Notes under the pieces: generated by a model
Told to the model about the DNA's origin: nothing
What the model saw: the letters and a program-made list of their open reading frames with translations, nothing else
The model's database searches: none
Part shown: one piece after another, positions 1 through 8,085 of the stretch
How the letters are laid out: every line of letters starts with the position of its first letter
Position numbering within the stretch: position 1 is the first letter of the stretch
Source of the DNA: Tabrizicola sp.
GTDB taxonomy: Bacteria; Pseudomonadota; Alphaproteobacteria; Rhodobacterales; Rhodobacteraceae
Assembly (NCBI RefSeq): GCF_030694085.1
Contig: NZ_JAUXZE010000035.1
Coordinates: 620,001 to 684,000, forward strand
DNA length: 64,000 nucleotides
Direction: 5' to 3'
Made by a program: the position numbers and the translations under genes

Positions 1-75
1 TTCCAAGACGCACCCTTCCGAAAGGGCGACCGTCGGCGCCAAGGACACAAGACCCGCAACAATCAACGCTTTCAT
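1..75 (-). CDS. N-terminus of a secreted protein (partial)
   Basis: An ATG at 75-73 opens a frame that runs off the left edge after 25 codons. The start is supported by AGGGG about 7 bases upstream. The visible part is a short signal peptide: Met-Lys, a hydrophobic run, then an Ala-Leu-Ser/Glu end typical of a signal peptidase I site, followed by a Cys. It lies downstream of mch on the same strand with a 76-base gap, so it could be the last gene of that operon or a separate unit. The mature protein is outside the window and no function can be given. Confidence 0.6.
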   Translation of the reverse strand, partial: MKALIVAGLVSLAPTVALSEGCVLE

Positions 76-126
76 GGTTCATCCCCTGTTTCTGAAACCT
101 GTTCGTGGCTGCACCCTACGCGCAAT

Positions 127-156
127 CCGGCTGGGGTCAAACCGGCTGGGGTCAAA
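127..156. repeat. 15-bp tandem duplication at the mch stop codon
   Basis: CCGGCTGGGGTCAAA occurs twice back to back, followed by CCGG. The mch stop codon lies in the copy nearer the gene, and the second copy carries the same in-frame TGA. It looks like a slippage duplication of the 3' end, with no coding consequence. Confidence 0.8.
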
Positions 157-1174
157 CCGGCACCAGCGCCCAGTAGTCCAGATCCAGCAGCACTTCGGGA
201 AGATACTTGCCCTCCGCCCCCCGCAACGCCCCTGCCGCCCCCTTCGTCGCCACCAGCCGCAACCGCAACGCCCCGACGGACGGCACCCCGGTCTCCGCCC
301 GGTCCAGCACCTCCGACCAGGCCCTGACCGTATCGCCCGCGAAACAGGGGTTGGCATGCGCGCCCCCATTCAGCGCCACGATCATCTGCGCATTGGCCAG
401 CCCGTTGAACGACAGCGCCCGGGCGAGAGAGATCACATGCCCGCCGTAGATCAGCCGCCGCCCATCCTCGCGCTGGCTGACGTCGAAATGCACCTTCGAC
501 GTGTTCTGCCACAGCCGCGTCGCCAGCATGTGCTCGGCCTCCTCAACGGTCACCGCGTCGACATGGTCGATCACCTCGCCCACCGCGTAGTCCCCCCAGC
601 GATGCGGCTCCCCCGCCAGGCCAAAGTCATAGCGCGAAAAGTCCAGCCCCTCCGGCACCACCAGCGCCCCCACTGAGACCACCGGCGCCAGGTCAGGCAC
701 CGAAACCGGCACCACCACCTCGCGCCGCCGCTTGCGCACCATCACCCAGCGCACATACTCCAGCACCACATCCCCGTGCTGGTTCAGCCCGCGCGTCCGC
801 ACCCAGACCACCCCGGTCGCCCCGGATGAGGTCTCCTTCAGCCCGATCACCTCGCTCTCCGACCGCAGCGTATCGCCCGGCCAGACCGGCCGCAGCCAGC
901 GCCCCTCGGCATAGCCAAGGTTCGCCACCGCGTTCAGGCTGATATCCGGCACCGTCTTGCCGAACACCGTGTGAAACGCCACCAGATCATCCAGCGGCGA
1001 CGCCCGCAGCCCGACCGACCGCGCGAATTCGTCCGAGGAATAGACAGCCCCCCGCGCCGGATAAAGCGCATGATACAGCGCCCGCTCGCCCTGCCCAACG
1101 GTCCGGGGCACCGCATGACGGATCACCTCGCCCAGGGTGTAATCCTCGAAGAACCGCCCCGGATTCGTCTTCAT
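152..1174 (-). CDS. mch: Mesaconyl-CoA hydratase (ethylmalonyl-CoA pathway)
   Basis: 340-residue MaoC/hot-dog hydratase. It begins MKTNPGRFFEDYTLGEV; the first MaoC-like half covers about residues 10-160 and the second about 180-310. The length and the pairing with a malyl-CoA thioesterase gene fit mesaconyl-C1-CoA hydratase, which interconverts mesaconyl-CoA and beta-methylmalyl-CoA in acetyl-CoA assimilation. The ATG at 1174 was chosen because it has a GGGGAG site and overlaps the stop of the DUF1737 gene by four bases (ATGA), so translation is probably coupled. The same gene order (mcl2, nnrU, DUF1737, mch, close to mdh) is known in Rhodobacter sphaeroides. The frame stays open further upstream, but that part is the shadow of the DUF1737 gene. 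Confidence 0.9.
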   Translation of the reverse strand: MKTNPGRFFEDYTLGEVIRHAVPRTVGQGERALYHALYPARGAVYSSDEFARSVGLRASPLDDLVAFHTVFGKTVPDISLNAVANLGYAEGRWLRPVWPGDTLRSESEVIGLKETSSGATGVVWVRTRGLNQHGDVVLEYVRWVMVRKRRREVVVPVSVPDLAPVVSVGALVVPEGLDFSRYDFGLAGEPHRWGDYAVGEVIDHVDAVTVEEAEHMLATRLWQNTSKVHFDVSQREDGRRLIYGGHVISLARALSFNGLANAQMIVALNGGAHANPCFAGDTVRAWSEVLDRAETGVPSVGALRLRLVATKGAAGALRGAEGKYLPEVLLDLDYWALVPV

Positions 1175-1374
1175 AGCTCCCCCAGCTTCACATCCGGGTG
1201 GTAGTCGCCCGCCACTTCCTTCACCACCGCCTGCCCGCAGCGCATCACGCCATTGGCCGCGTCGAAGGCATAGGTGGGTCCGCCATGCAGCTCCCACCCC
1301 TTGTTCAGCGCCGCCGTCACCTTGTGACAGAAGGCTGAGGTGTCATCCGCACTCAGAAACCGATAGAGCTTCAC
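1171..1374 (-). CDS. DUF1737 domain protein
   Basis: 67-residue soluble protein starting MKLYRFLSADDTSAF, with a central LNKGWELHGGPTYAF segment typical of the DUF1737 family (short proteins whose core is a tyrosine/tryptophan-rich patch). No catalytic residues can be recognised. It overlaps mch by four bases and is probably co-transcribed with mcl2, nnrU and mch. The conserved position suggests an accessory role to the hydratase or to regulation, but this is context only. Confidence 0.75.
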   Translation of the reverse strand: MKLYRFLSADDTSAFCHKVTAALNKGWELHGGPTYAFDAANGVMRCGQAVVKEVAGDYHPDVKLGEL

Positions 1375-1390
1375 GTCTCCATCTCCCCAT

Positions 1391-1444
1391 TTTCATCTTT
1401 GCCCAAATATCCCACGGGGGGTTTGGGGGGTGTGAAACCCCCCA
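1391..1444. repeat. Intergenic repeat with G/C hairpin, copy 1
   Basis: TTTCATCTTTGCCCAAATAT is followed by CCCACGGGGG and a hairpin (GGGGGGT-GTGAA-ACCCCCC). A close copy precedes lpdA (22540-22590), and shorter relatives lie at 9272-9304 and 32540-32570. Here it sits in the 76-base gap between nnrU and the DUF1737 gene, where it could act as an internal attenuator or mRNA processing/stability hairpin. Confidence 0.7.
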
Positions 1445-1450
1445 TCGACC

Positions 1451-1996
1451 TCAGCCCCAGGGCGGCACTCCCAGCCAGTTGTGCACCAGCATGATGGCGA
1501 CCAGAACCACGACGGCCCCCACCACGGCGCCGCTCTCCTTGCCCATCGGAGCAGGCTCGGGCAGCGGCCCACGCGGCACCGCCTTGTTGATCAGGATCAC
1601 CTCCACGACCGCCCAGGCCAGAAGTCCGCCAAACAGGATCACCGACGCCAGGTCCCCGTTGACCAGCAAATGCCCGATGGCCCAGGTCTTCACCGCCGTC
1701 AGCTGCGGATGCCGGATGACCCGGGTGATCCGCGTCTTCATGCCCGAGGCCGCGTAAAGATAGACCGCAAAGAACATCAGAAGGTTGTTCACATGGGTCA
1801 GGAAAGACGGCGGATACCACAGGTCGATGTGCTCGACCCCCCGGTAGCCCATCACCATCAGCACCACGCCCGCCAGCACGCCCACCGTGACCAGCCCCTT
1901 GCCCGCATTGCCCATCGCGTCGCGTGAGCCCGGAGCCAGCCGCTTCCACAGATGCGCCGCCCACCACAGTGCCAATCCCAGAACAATCAACGTCAT
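1451..1996 (-). CDS. NnrU family membrane protein
   Basis: 181-residue inner-membrane protein with about five hydrophobic segments. It contains the conserved RVIRHPQLTAVKTWAIGHLL loop with its HPQL and WAxxHLLxNGD signature. NnrU was first found next to nitrite/nitric oxide reductase genes. Members also occur beside central-metabolism genes, and the biochemical role is unknown. The gene lies between mcl2 (39-base gap) and DUF1737 on the same strand, so it belongs to the mcl2-mch operon. The start at 1996 keeps the first membrane segment complete. Confidence 0.85.
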   Translation of the reverse strand: MTLIVLGLALWWAAHLWKRLAPGSRDAMGNAGKGLVTVGVLAGVVLMVMGYRGVEHIDLWYPPSFLTHVNNLLMFFAVYLYAASGMKTRITRVIRHPQLTAVKTWAIGHLLVNGDLASVILFGGLLAWAVVEVILINKAVPRGPLPEPAPMGKESGAVVGAVVVLVAIMLVHNWLGVPPWG

Positions 1997-2035
1997 CGCA
2001 GGCCTCCAGCCGGTTCATCGGCGCGCACCCTGCCC

Positions 2036-2893
2036 CTAAACCGCACCCGCCGCAATCGCCTCGGCCTTGCCGATCAGCGCCTCGGCCATCGCCACATGCA
2101 GGTTCTCGACGATCCGGCCATCCACCACCGCCACGCCTTCGCCCCGCGTGCGGGCCTCGGCATAGGCCGCGATCTGGCGGCGGGCCAGTTCCACATCCGC
2201 CTCGCTGGGCGCAAAGACCTCGTTGGCGATGTCCAGCTGCGCCGGATGGATCAGCGTCTTGCCATCGAACCCCATGTCCCGCCCCTGTTCGCACTCCAAC
2301 CGCAGGCCCGCCTCGTCCTTGAAGGCGTTGAACACCCCGTCGACGATGACCTTGCCCTCCGCCCGCGCCGCCAGCACGCAGGCGCCAAGCCCCGCCAGCA
2401 GCGGCAGCCGGTCGCTGCGGAACCGCGCGCCCAACTCGCGGCCCAGGTCGTTGGTCCCCATGACCATCCCCTCCAGCCGGGGATGCGCCGCAATCGCGCC
2501 CGCATGCAGGCACCCCTTCGCCGTCTCCAGCATCGCCCAAAGCGGCGCCTTCGCCTTGCCGGCCACCGCGTCCAGGTCCGCCCCGGAATTCACCTTCGGC
2601 ACCAGCACAGCATCCACCCCCGGATGCGCCCCGAACGCCGCCAGGTCCCCCTCGACCCACTCGGTCCCCAGCCCATTGACCCGCACGATCCGCGCCCGTG
2701 CGCCATAGTCTGCCTCGGCCAGCACCCGGGTCAGCAACTCCCGCGCCCGGACCTTCTCCTCGGGCGAGACAGCATCCTCCAAATCAAAGATGATCGCATC
2801 CGCCGCCAACTCCCGCGCTTTCTCCAGCGCCCGTTCGCGCGACGCGGGGATATACAGAACCGACCGATAGGGACGCGCCCCGTTCTTATCCAT
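2036..2893 (-). CDS. mcl2: (3S)-malyl-CoA thioesterase, CitE-like lyase family
   Basis: 285 residues, exactly the size of R. sphaeroides Mcl2. TIM-barrel CitE/HpcH fold: SVLYIPASRERALEKA near residue 11, FDLEDAVSPEEK (acidic metal site) near 34-45, VLVPKV near 97, and LIHPAQLDIAN near 221. Mcl2 hydrolyses (S)-malyl-CoA to malate and CoA, pulling glyoxylate plus acetyl-CoA into malate. Together with Mch this indicates an ethylmalonyl-CoA pathway for C2 growth. The nearby mdh would use the malate. The start at 2893 has a GGAGGTGA ribosome site. It is the first gene of the four-gene minus-strand operon. Confidence 0.85.
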   Translation of the reverse strand: MDKNGARPYRSVLYIPASRERALEKARELAADAIIFDLEDAVSPEEKVRARELLTRVLAEADYGARARIVRVNGLGTEWVEGDLAAFGAHPGVDAVLVPKVNSGADLDAVAGKAKAPLWAMLETAKGCLHAGAIAAHPRLEGMVMGTNDLGRELGARFRSDRLPLLAGLGACVLAARAEGKVIVDGVFNAFKDEAGLRLECEQGRDMGFDGKTLIHPAQLDIANEVFAPSEADVELARRQIAAYAEARTRGEGVAVVDGRIVENLHVAMAEALIGKAEAIAAGAV

Positions 2894-2905
2894 CGACTCA
2901 CCTCC

Positions 2906-2922
2906 GCGCAATATTCTTGCGC
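2906..2922. promoter_or_regulatory. Inverted repeat GCGCAA-N5-TTGCGC in the mcl2 leader
   Basis: Perfect 6-bp arms around TATTC, just upstream of the mcl2 ribosome site, between the divergent mcl2 and the gene at 3090. It could be an operator or a leader hairpin. No regulator can be assigned. Confidence 0.4.
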
Positions 2923-3089
2923 TTGAAAGCACGGATCGGACACAAACGGCAAGCCCAAATCCGCCGCAGCGCAGAAAGATCGTGCGCCCGCAGCGCACCT
3001 CGCGCAGAGCGTTCCGCGCGGACCGTTAACCGCCTGTCAGCCCCATCCCGGCAGCCTGTCGCGCAGTCCAACGCCGGAAAGGCCCGCCC

Positions 3090-3401
3090 ATGACCCAACA
3101 GATGTTCGCTCTCTCCTTCGGCCTCGCCGGCATGCTCGCCGCCGCCGACATCGCCCACGGCGCCCCGCAATGCGACACGTGCGAGGCGGTGACAGCACTC
3201 CTCGCCGAACGATACAACGAAACCCGCCGCGCCGTCGGTATCGCGGGTCAGGCTGCAGTGATGGAGCTTTACGCCTCCGATGCGACCGGGACGTGGTCGA
3301 TCACCATGACCCTGCCCGACGGACGCATGTGCCTGATGGCCTCGGGCTCGAACTACGAACCCGTGACCGAGGAACGTCCCGCCCCGGGCAAGCCTGCGTA
3401 A
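3090..3401 (+). CDS. Small secreted protein, unknown function
   Basis: 103 residues with a signal peptide (about residues 1-25, ending AHG-AP). The mature part has CDTCEAV near its start and a later Cys, so a disulfide is likely. It carries an ASDATGTWSITMTLPDGRMC segment common to small periplasmic proteins of this family. GGAAAGG precedes the start. It is divergent from mcl2, and its last 49 bases overlap the 3' end of the Ada-like gene on the other strand. No enzymatic motif is visible. Confidence 0.75.
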   Translation: MTQQMFALSFGLAGMLAAADIAHGAPQCDTCEAVTALLAERYNETRRAVGIAGQAAVMELYASDATGTWSITMTLPDGRMCLMASGSNYEPVTEERPAPGKPA

Positions 3402-3607
3402 GGTCGGCACCGCTTGCAGGCCCGGAACCCCGCCGCAAGGCAGGCCTCGACCGATCCCCGGAATTCCACGTTCTGCCGCAACGGTGTCCGCGCCGGGCAG
3501 GTCATCCGACAGAAGATCCCCGTCGTCTTCACGCAGACGAACTGGCCGCCGAACCGACCATCCCGCGCGGCAAGGCTGTCATAAATCGCATCGGCATCCG
3601 GCTGCAT
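3353..3607 (-). CDS. Stand-alone Ada-type zinc domain protein
   Basis: 84 residues consisting only of the N-terminal domain of Ada. Four cysteines, C33, C37, C64 and C67, reproduce the 4/27/3 spacing of the Ada zinc site (C38, C42, C69, C72). The context IFCRMTCPARTP ... FRACKRCRP is also typical. In Ada this domain removes methyl groups from DNA phosphotriesters. Here there is no AraC helix-turn-helix and no O6-methylguanine transferase domain, so the protein may act as a methyl-phosphotriester repair or sensing module, or bind DNA otherwise. It converges with and overlaps the secreted-protein gene by 49 bases. Confidence 0.75.
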   Translation of the reverse strand: MQPDADAIYDSLAARDGRFGGQFVCVKTTGIFCRMTCPARTPLRQNVEFRGSVEACLAAGFRACKRCRPYAGLPGAGRSSVTGS

Positions 3608-3646
3608 CGGCGTCTCCCATGTCGTGCCACGCTGGCCCCGGGCGTC

Positions 3647-3670
3647 CCCTCTCCCCATCGTGGGAGAGGG
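3647..3670. repeat. REP-like hairpin CCCTCTCCC/GGGAGAGGG
   Basis: A 9-bp perfect inverted repeat with a 6-base loop, followed by CCAGGGTGAGG. This is the widespread intergenic palindrome seen in many Proteobacteria. It lies between the minus-strand TSUP and Ada-like genes. Confidence 0.7.
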
Positions 3671-3754
3671 CCAGGGTGAGGAGGGCCACGCCAAACCCTC
3701 GCACATCGCGTCAGAATGATCACCCGCCTCTGCGCCGAACCCGCAGGAACCGGG

Positions 3755-4504
3755 TCAGATCAGCCCCCGCGCGCCGTCCCAGATCAGCTTCAGCGAGATC
3801 AGCGCCAGCGCCCAGACCACCAGCCGGAAAAACAGCTTTTCCGGCATCAGCTGCACCAGCCGCACGCCTGCGAACACCGCGATCACCGCCGGCAGCGCCA
3901 GCACCGCCGCCGCCTTCAGGTTGCCGGGGTTCAGCTGGCCCAGCGCGTAATAGGGGATCAGTTTCACCGCATTGATGATGGCAAAGGCAATCGTCGTCGT
4001 CCCCGCGAAGACCGCCTTCGTCATCCCCAGCGGCAGGGTATAGACCTGATACGGCGGCGCGCCCGCATGGCTTACAAAGCTCGTGAACCCCGCCACCCCG
4101 CCCCAGAACAGGCCAGGCGCGACCTCGGCCCGTTTCGGCTCCACCACCACGGGCTTGCGCAACAGGATGTTCAGCGCGAAGGCAAGCCCGATGACGCCCA
4201 CCAACAGCGTCACCGCCGCCTCGGGCACGACGCTCGCCGTGGCCCAGCCGATGGCGATCCCCACCACAGCCCCCGGCACCACGATCCCAAGCACCCGCCC
4301 GTCCCAGGCATGGCGGTAGGCATACAGCCCGAAGATGTCCGAGACGACATAGACCGGCAGCAACAGCCCCGCCGCGACCACCGGGTTGATCACCAGCGCC
4401 AGGACCGGCACCCCCAGCATCCCCACCACCGGAACACCGCCCTTCGACATCCCCACCAGCGCCGCTGCCACCACCGCCGCCACCCAGAATCCGATCTCTT
4501 CCAT
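3755..4504 (-). CDS. TSUP family permease (TauE/SafE)
   Basis: 249 residues, about eight membrane segments in two similar halves, each with the family's Gly-rich first helix (VGMSKGGVPVVGMLGVP at 18-34 and GGVAGFTSFVSHAGAPPYQ near 135-153). TSUP proteins export or import sulfite, sulfoacetate and other small anions. The substrate here is not readable. GGAGG precedes the ATG at 4504. It is divergent from mdh across about 150 bases that contain a 10-bp palindrome. Confidence 0.88.
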   Translation of the reverse strand: MEEIGFWVAAVVAAALVGMSKGGVPVVGMLGVPVLALVINPVVAAGLLLPVYVVSDIFGLYAYRHAWDGRVLGIVVPGAVVGIAIGWATASVVPEAAVTLLVGVIGLAFALNILLRKPVVVEPKRAEVAPGLFWGGVAGFTSFVSHAGAPPYQVYTLPLGMTKAVFAGTTTIAFAIINAVKLIPYYALGQLNPGNLKAAAVLALPAVIAVFAGVRLVQLMPEKLFFRLVVWALALISLKLIWDGARGLI

Positions 4505-4570
4505 CGCGTCCTCCGCCTGGCGTTACCGCTAACCCCTTCCAGGCCGCCCTTAAAGCCGGAATTTTTCGCA

Positions 4571-4585
4571 TACAATGGTATACCA
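4571..4585 (+). promoter_or_regulatory. Probable -10 and palindromic operator upstream of mdh
   Basis: TACAAT (4571-4576) resembles a -10 hexamer. It abuts the perfect palindrome TGGTATACCA (4576-4585), which has the GGT/ACC half-sites of GntR/FCD regulators (compare the UxuR/ExuR-type box). A protein bound there would cover the promoter. No clear -35 is seen. Confidence 0.4.
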
Positions 4586-4618
4586 AACCCGCCGCGAGAC
4601 TGGACAGACGCCCGATAA

Positions 4619-5623
<1,005 letters not shown>

Positions 5624-5652
5624 CACCCTTCGGTGCGACATACCTGAACTTG

Positions 5653-5677
5653 AATGCGCAGCCCCCGGCTGCGTATT
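5653..5677 (+). terminator. Terminator-like hairpin after mdh
   Basis: CGCAGCC-CCC-GGCTGCG, extended outward by A-T and one G-T pair, followed by a T-rich run (TATTCTGTTTT). It lies 30 bases after the mdh stop. Confidence 0.6.
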
Positions 5678-5706
5678 CTGTTTTCAGTCCCAGTGAAAGG
5701 TAGCCC

Positions 5707-6915
5707 GTGAAAGCCCCCTTCCTCGCCCTGATGATCCTCGCCACCCCAGCCGCCGCGCAAGATCTGTCGCAGGAAATCGGCGCAAACGGCATCACCCCCA
5801 CCCTCGCGCGCCTCAAGGCCCAGCCCGAACCCGCGCTGGAAGACATCTTCGCCATCGGCGGGCTGCACTTCCTCGGCGCCGTCGAACGCGCGCTGCAACT
5901 GCAATGGCGCACCGGGGCCGATCAGGTCACCGGCAACGCGGGCGACACTTTGGGCCTGCCCTTCCTGCGCCTGCCCGTGCCGCCGAACCCCACACCGGAA
6001 CCCTTCAACGGCGCGCTCATCACCCGGCTTTTCGCCGACATCGACGCCGACATGGCCGCTGCCCGCACCGCCCTCGCCATCCTGCCTGAGGGTGAGCCGT
6101 TCGGGCTTGACCTCACCTTCTCCGACCTCTGGTTCGACGTGAACCAGAACGGCGCGCGAGAGGCCGAGGAAGATGCGCTGACCATCCTTGGCCCGCAGCT
6201 TCTGGGCTGGCAATGGCAGGCCCCCGACCCCGCCACCCCGCCGCTGACCGTCCGCTTCGACGCCGCCGATGCCGCCTGGCTCACCGCCTACACCCATGTC
6301 ATGTCGGGCGTGGCGAACACGATCCTCGCCTATGACCCCGCCGCCAGCATCGACCGCGTCATCGCCTCGCGCGCGGCGCTGAAGGTCGCGCAGCCCTCGT
6401 CCGACGACTTCAACTTCGACGCCTCCTTCGGCCAGTTCCTCGACGCCTTCGCCATGTTGGAAGGGGCGGTGAACCAGCAACCCGACGCCTCCCGCGCCAA
6501 GGCCGCCAAGGAGCATTTCCTGGCCATGATCACCGAAAACCGCCGCTTCTGGACCCTCGTCGCTCAGGAAACCGACAACGACCGCGAATGGGTCCCGAAC
6601 GACAAACAGACCTCCGCCCTTGGCTTCACCTTGCCCCCCGGCACCGGCGACACCTGGCTTGGCGTCCTGGCAGATGGCGAGGCGCTGCTGCAGGGCCGCC
6701 TCCTCCTCCCCTACTGGCGCGGCCCCGAAGGCCAGGGCATCAACCTTGGCCGGATGTTCGACGACCCCGCGCCGATGTCGGTCACCGGCTGGTTCCAAGG
6801 CTGGGCCGCCGTTCCCTATCTGCAACAGGGTCCCGTGGTCGATGCCACCAGCCTGCGCCAGTTCGAGGCGCTGATGGGCGGTGATGCCGGGCTGATGATG
6901 GTGTTCCTGAACTGA
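5707..6915 (+). CDS. Secreted paralogue A1 with an EF-hand-like loop
   Basis: 402 residues, GTG start with AAAGG upstream. Signal peptide of about 18 residues ending AAAQ. The mature protein is a soluble alpha-rich protein. Near residue 142 is DVNQNGAREAEE, a D-x-N-x-N-G calcium loop of dockerin/EF-hand type. Conserved blocks ENRRFWTLVAQETDN and REWVPNDKQTSALG are shared with the paralogue at 8086-9267, as is the C-terminal pattern ending in VFLN. No enzyme family is recognised. A periplasmic calcium-binding role is inference. It follows mdh after a hairpin and is probably part of the lineage-specific filling of the TCA block. Confidence 0.85.
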   Translation: MKAPFLALMILATPAAAQDLSQEIGANGITPTLARLKAQPEPALEDIFAIGGLHFLGAVERALQLQWRTGADQVTGNAGDTLGLPFLRLPVPPNPTPEPFNGALITRLFADIDADMAAARTALAILPEGEPFGLDLTFSDLWFDVNQNGAREAEEDALTILGPQLLGWQWQAPDPATPPLTVRFDAADAAWLTAYTHVMSGVANTILAYDPAASIDRVIASRAALKVAQPSSDDFNFDASFGQFLDAFAMLEGAVNQQPDASRAKAAKEHFLAMITENRRFWTLVAQETDNDREWVPNDKQTSALGFTLPPGTGDTWLGVLADGEALLQGRLLLPYWRGPEGQGINLGRMFDDPAPMSVTGWFQGWAAVPYLQQGPVVDATSLRQFEALMGGDAGLMMVFLN

Positions 6916-7032
6916 TCCCGGCCACTCGCTGTGCATCACCCGGCCGGGAACCGGCACATCGGCGCCGCTTCTGCCGCTGCATGGAAACCCGGGTCGCCCC
7001 CCATGTGGCCAGAAAGCACGGTCCGACAAACC

Positions 7033-7105
7033 TTAACACCACCCTAACGAAAACTATCAACCCATTGAAATCCTTCACATCCCAGGCTTTGTCCACCGTG
7101 GACAC
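7033..7105. repeat. 73-bp intergenic repeat, copy A
   Basis: Starts TTAACACCACCCTAACG, contains TCAACCCATTGAAAT, and ends in the perfect palindrome TGTCCAC-C-GTGGACA. A second copy of exactly 73 bp and the same element order lies at 30236-30308. Copy A is 72 bases upstream of the small basic protein gene. TTAA-N7-CTAA resembles a degenerate CtrA box. Confidence 0.85.
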
Positions 7106-7177
7106 ATATCCACCCCCTTGCCCCGCCACCCGGAATCCGGCATCCACCCCCCAAACCCGATCCCCGGAGGGACCCTC

Positions 7178-7357
7178 ATGGACTACTCGAAATCCGGCAA
7201 CCCCAAAGGCACCCGCCACACCCTGCGCGGCCCCGACCATGCCCAGAAGGGCGCGCCCAAGGCGACCACCCCGCCCCGCGAGACCAAGGAACAGCTCCTC
7301 GCCCGGATGAAGGCCGCCGCCGAAAAGAAGGCCGCGCAGAAGGAAGACAAGGCCTGA
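7178..7357 (+). CDS. Small basic protein, unknown function
   Basis: 59 residues, highly charged, with a Gly/Pro-rich start and a Lys/Glu/Ala-rich helical tail (LARMKAAAEKKAAQKEDK). No membrane segment or Cys. The start at 7178 has GGAGG eight bases upstream; longer frames would run into the intergenic repeat. The stop overlaps the likely CTG start of the downstream methyltransferase. It could be a small nucleic-acid or ribosome-associated protein, but nothing in the sequence proves it. Confidence 0.7.
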   Translation: MDYSKSGNPKGTRHTLRGPDHAQKGAPKATTPPRETKEQLLARMKAAAEKKAAQKEDKA

Positions 7358-8019
7358 CCAGCCCCCCAACCAAAGGGCTGGCCTCCCCCTACCTCGCCCC
7401 CGGCTTCTATGACGACGCCATCGCGAAGGGCCGCCACCGCGACATCGTCGGCGGCCGCTGGGACGAGACGGGCCGCGTCCAGATGCAGGCCCTCCTTTCC
7501 GCCGGAATGACCCCCGAGGACCACCTCCTCGACATCGGCTGCGGCGCCCTTCGCCTCGGCCACAAGGCCGTCCCGTTTCTCAAGCCCGGGCACTACTGGG
7601 GCACCGACGCCTCCCTCGCCCTGATGCGGCACGGGCGGCTCACCGAACTGCCCGACCCGACCCAACTCCCCGAAGACCACCTGATCGAGGACGCGCATTT
7701 CGCCTTCCCCGGCATCCCCGACACCATCACGCTTGCCATCGCCTTCGGCGTCTTCACCCACCTCCCCCACCAAGCCCTGCAAACCGCCCTCACCAACCTT
7801 CGCCCCTTCCCCAACCTCCGCGCCGTCCTTTTCACGGTCTTCCTCTCGGACGCCGCCACCTCCACCCGCCAGCCCGACGGCGTCGTCACCCATCCCGACC
7901 GCCCGCCCTACCATCTCCCCGAGGCCCAGGTCGCGCAGACCATCGCCGCCGCTGGCTTCGCCCCGACGAAACTCCCCACCCTTCTCCCCCGCGGCCAGGT
8001 CCTCTGGTCGGCCACCTGA
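7354..8019 (+). CDS. Class I SAM-dependent methyltransferase, probable CTG start
   Basis: 221 residues if read from CTG at 7354. SAM motif I is LLDIGCGALRLG, followed by an acidic GTDAS motif. The first ATG (7483) would delete about 43 residues including FYDDAIAKGRHRDIVGG and RWDETGRVQM, which look conserved for this methyltransferase type. No ATG, GTG or TTG serves that upstream segment. CTG at 7354 overlaps the upstream TGA (CTGA) and has AAGGAAG upstream, so coupled re-initiation is plausible. The substrate is unknown. The methyltransferase assignment is firm, the start is inferred. Confidence 0.75.
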   Translation: MTSPPTKGLASPYLAPGFYDDAIAKGRHRDIVGGRWDETGRVQMQALLSAGMTPEDHLLDIGCGALRLGHKAVPFLKPGHYWGTDASLALMRHGRLTELPDPTQLPEDHLIEDAHFAFPGIPDTITLAIAFGVFTHLPHQALQTALTNLRPFPNLRAVLFTVFLSDAATSTRQPDGVVTHPDRPPYHLPEAQVAQTIAAAGFAPTKLPTLLPRGQVLWSAT

Positions 8020-8085
8020 CGGCTTTCCCGACCTTGCGCCGCCCACGACGCAGCGCCACACTTGCCTGACCCAAAGGAGGCCCCC

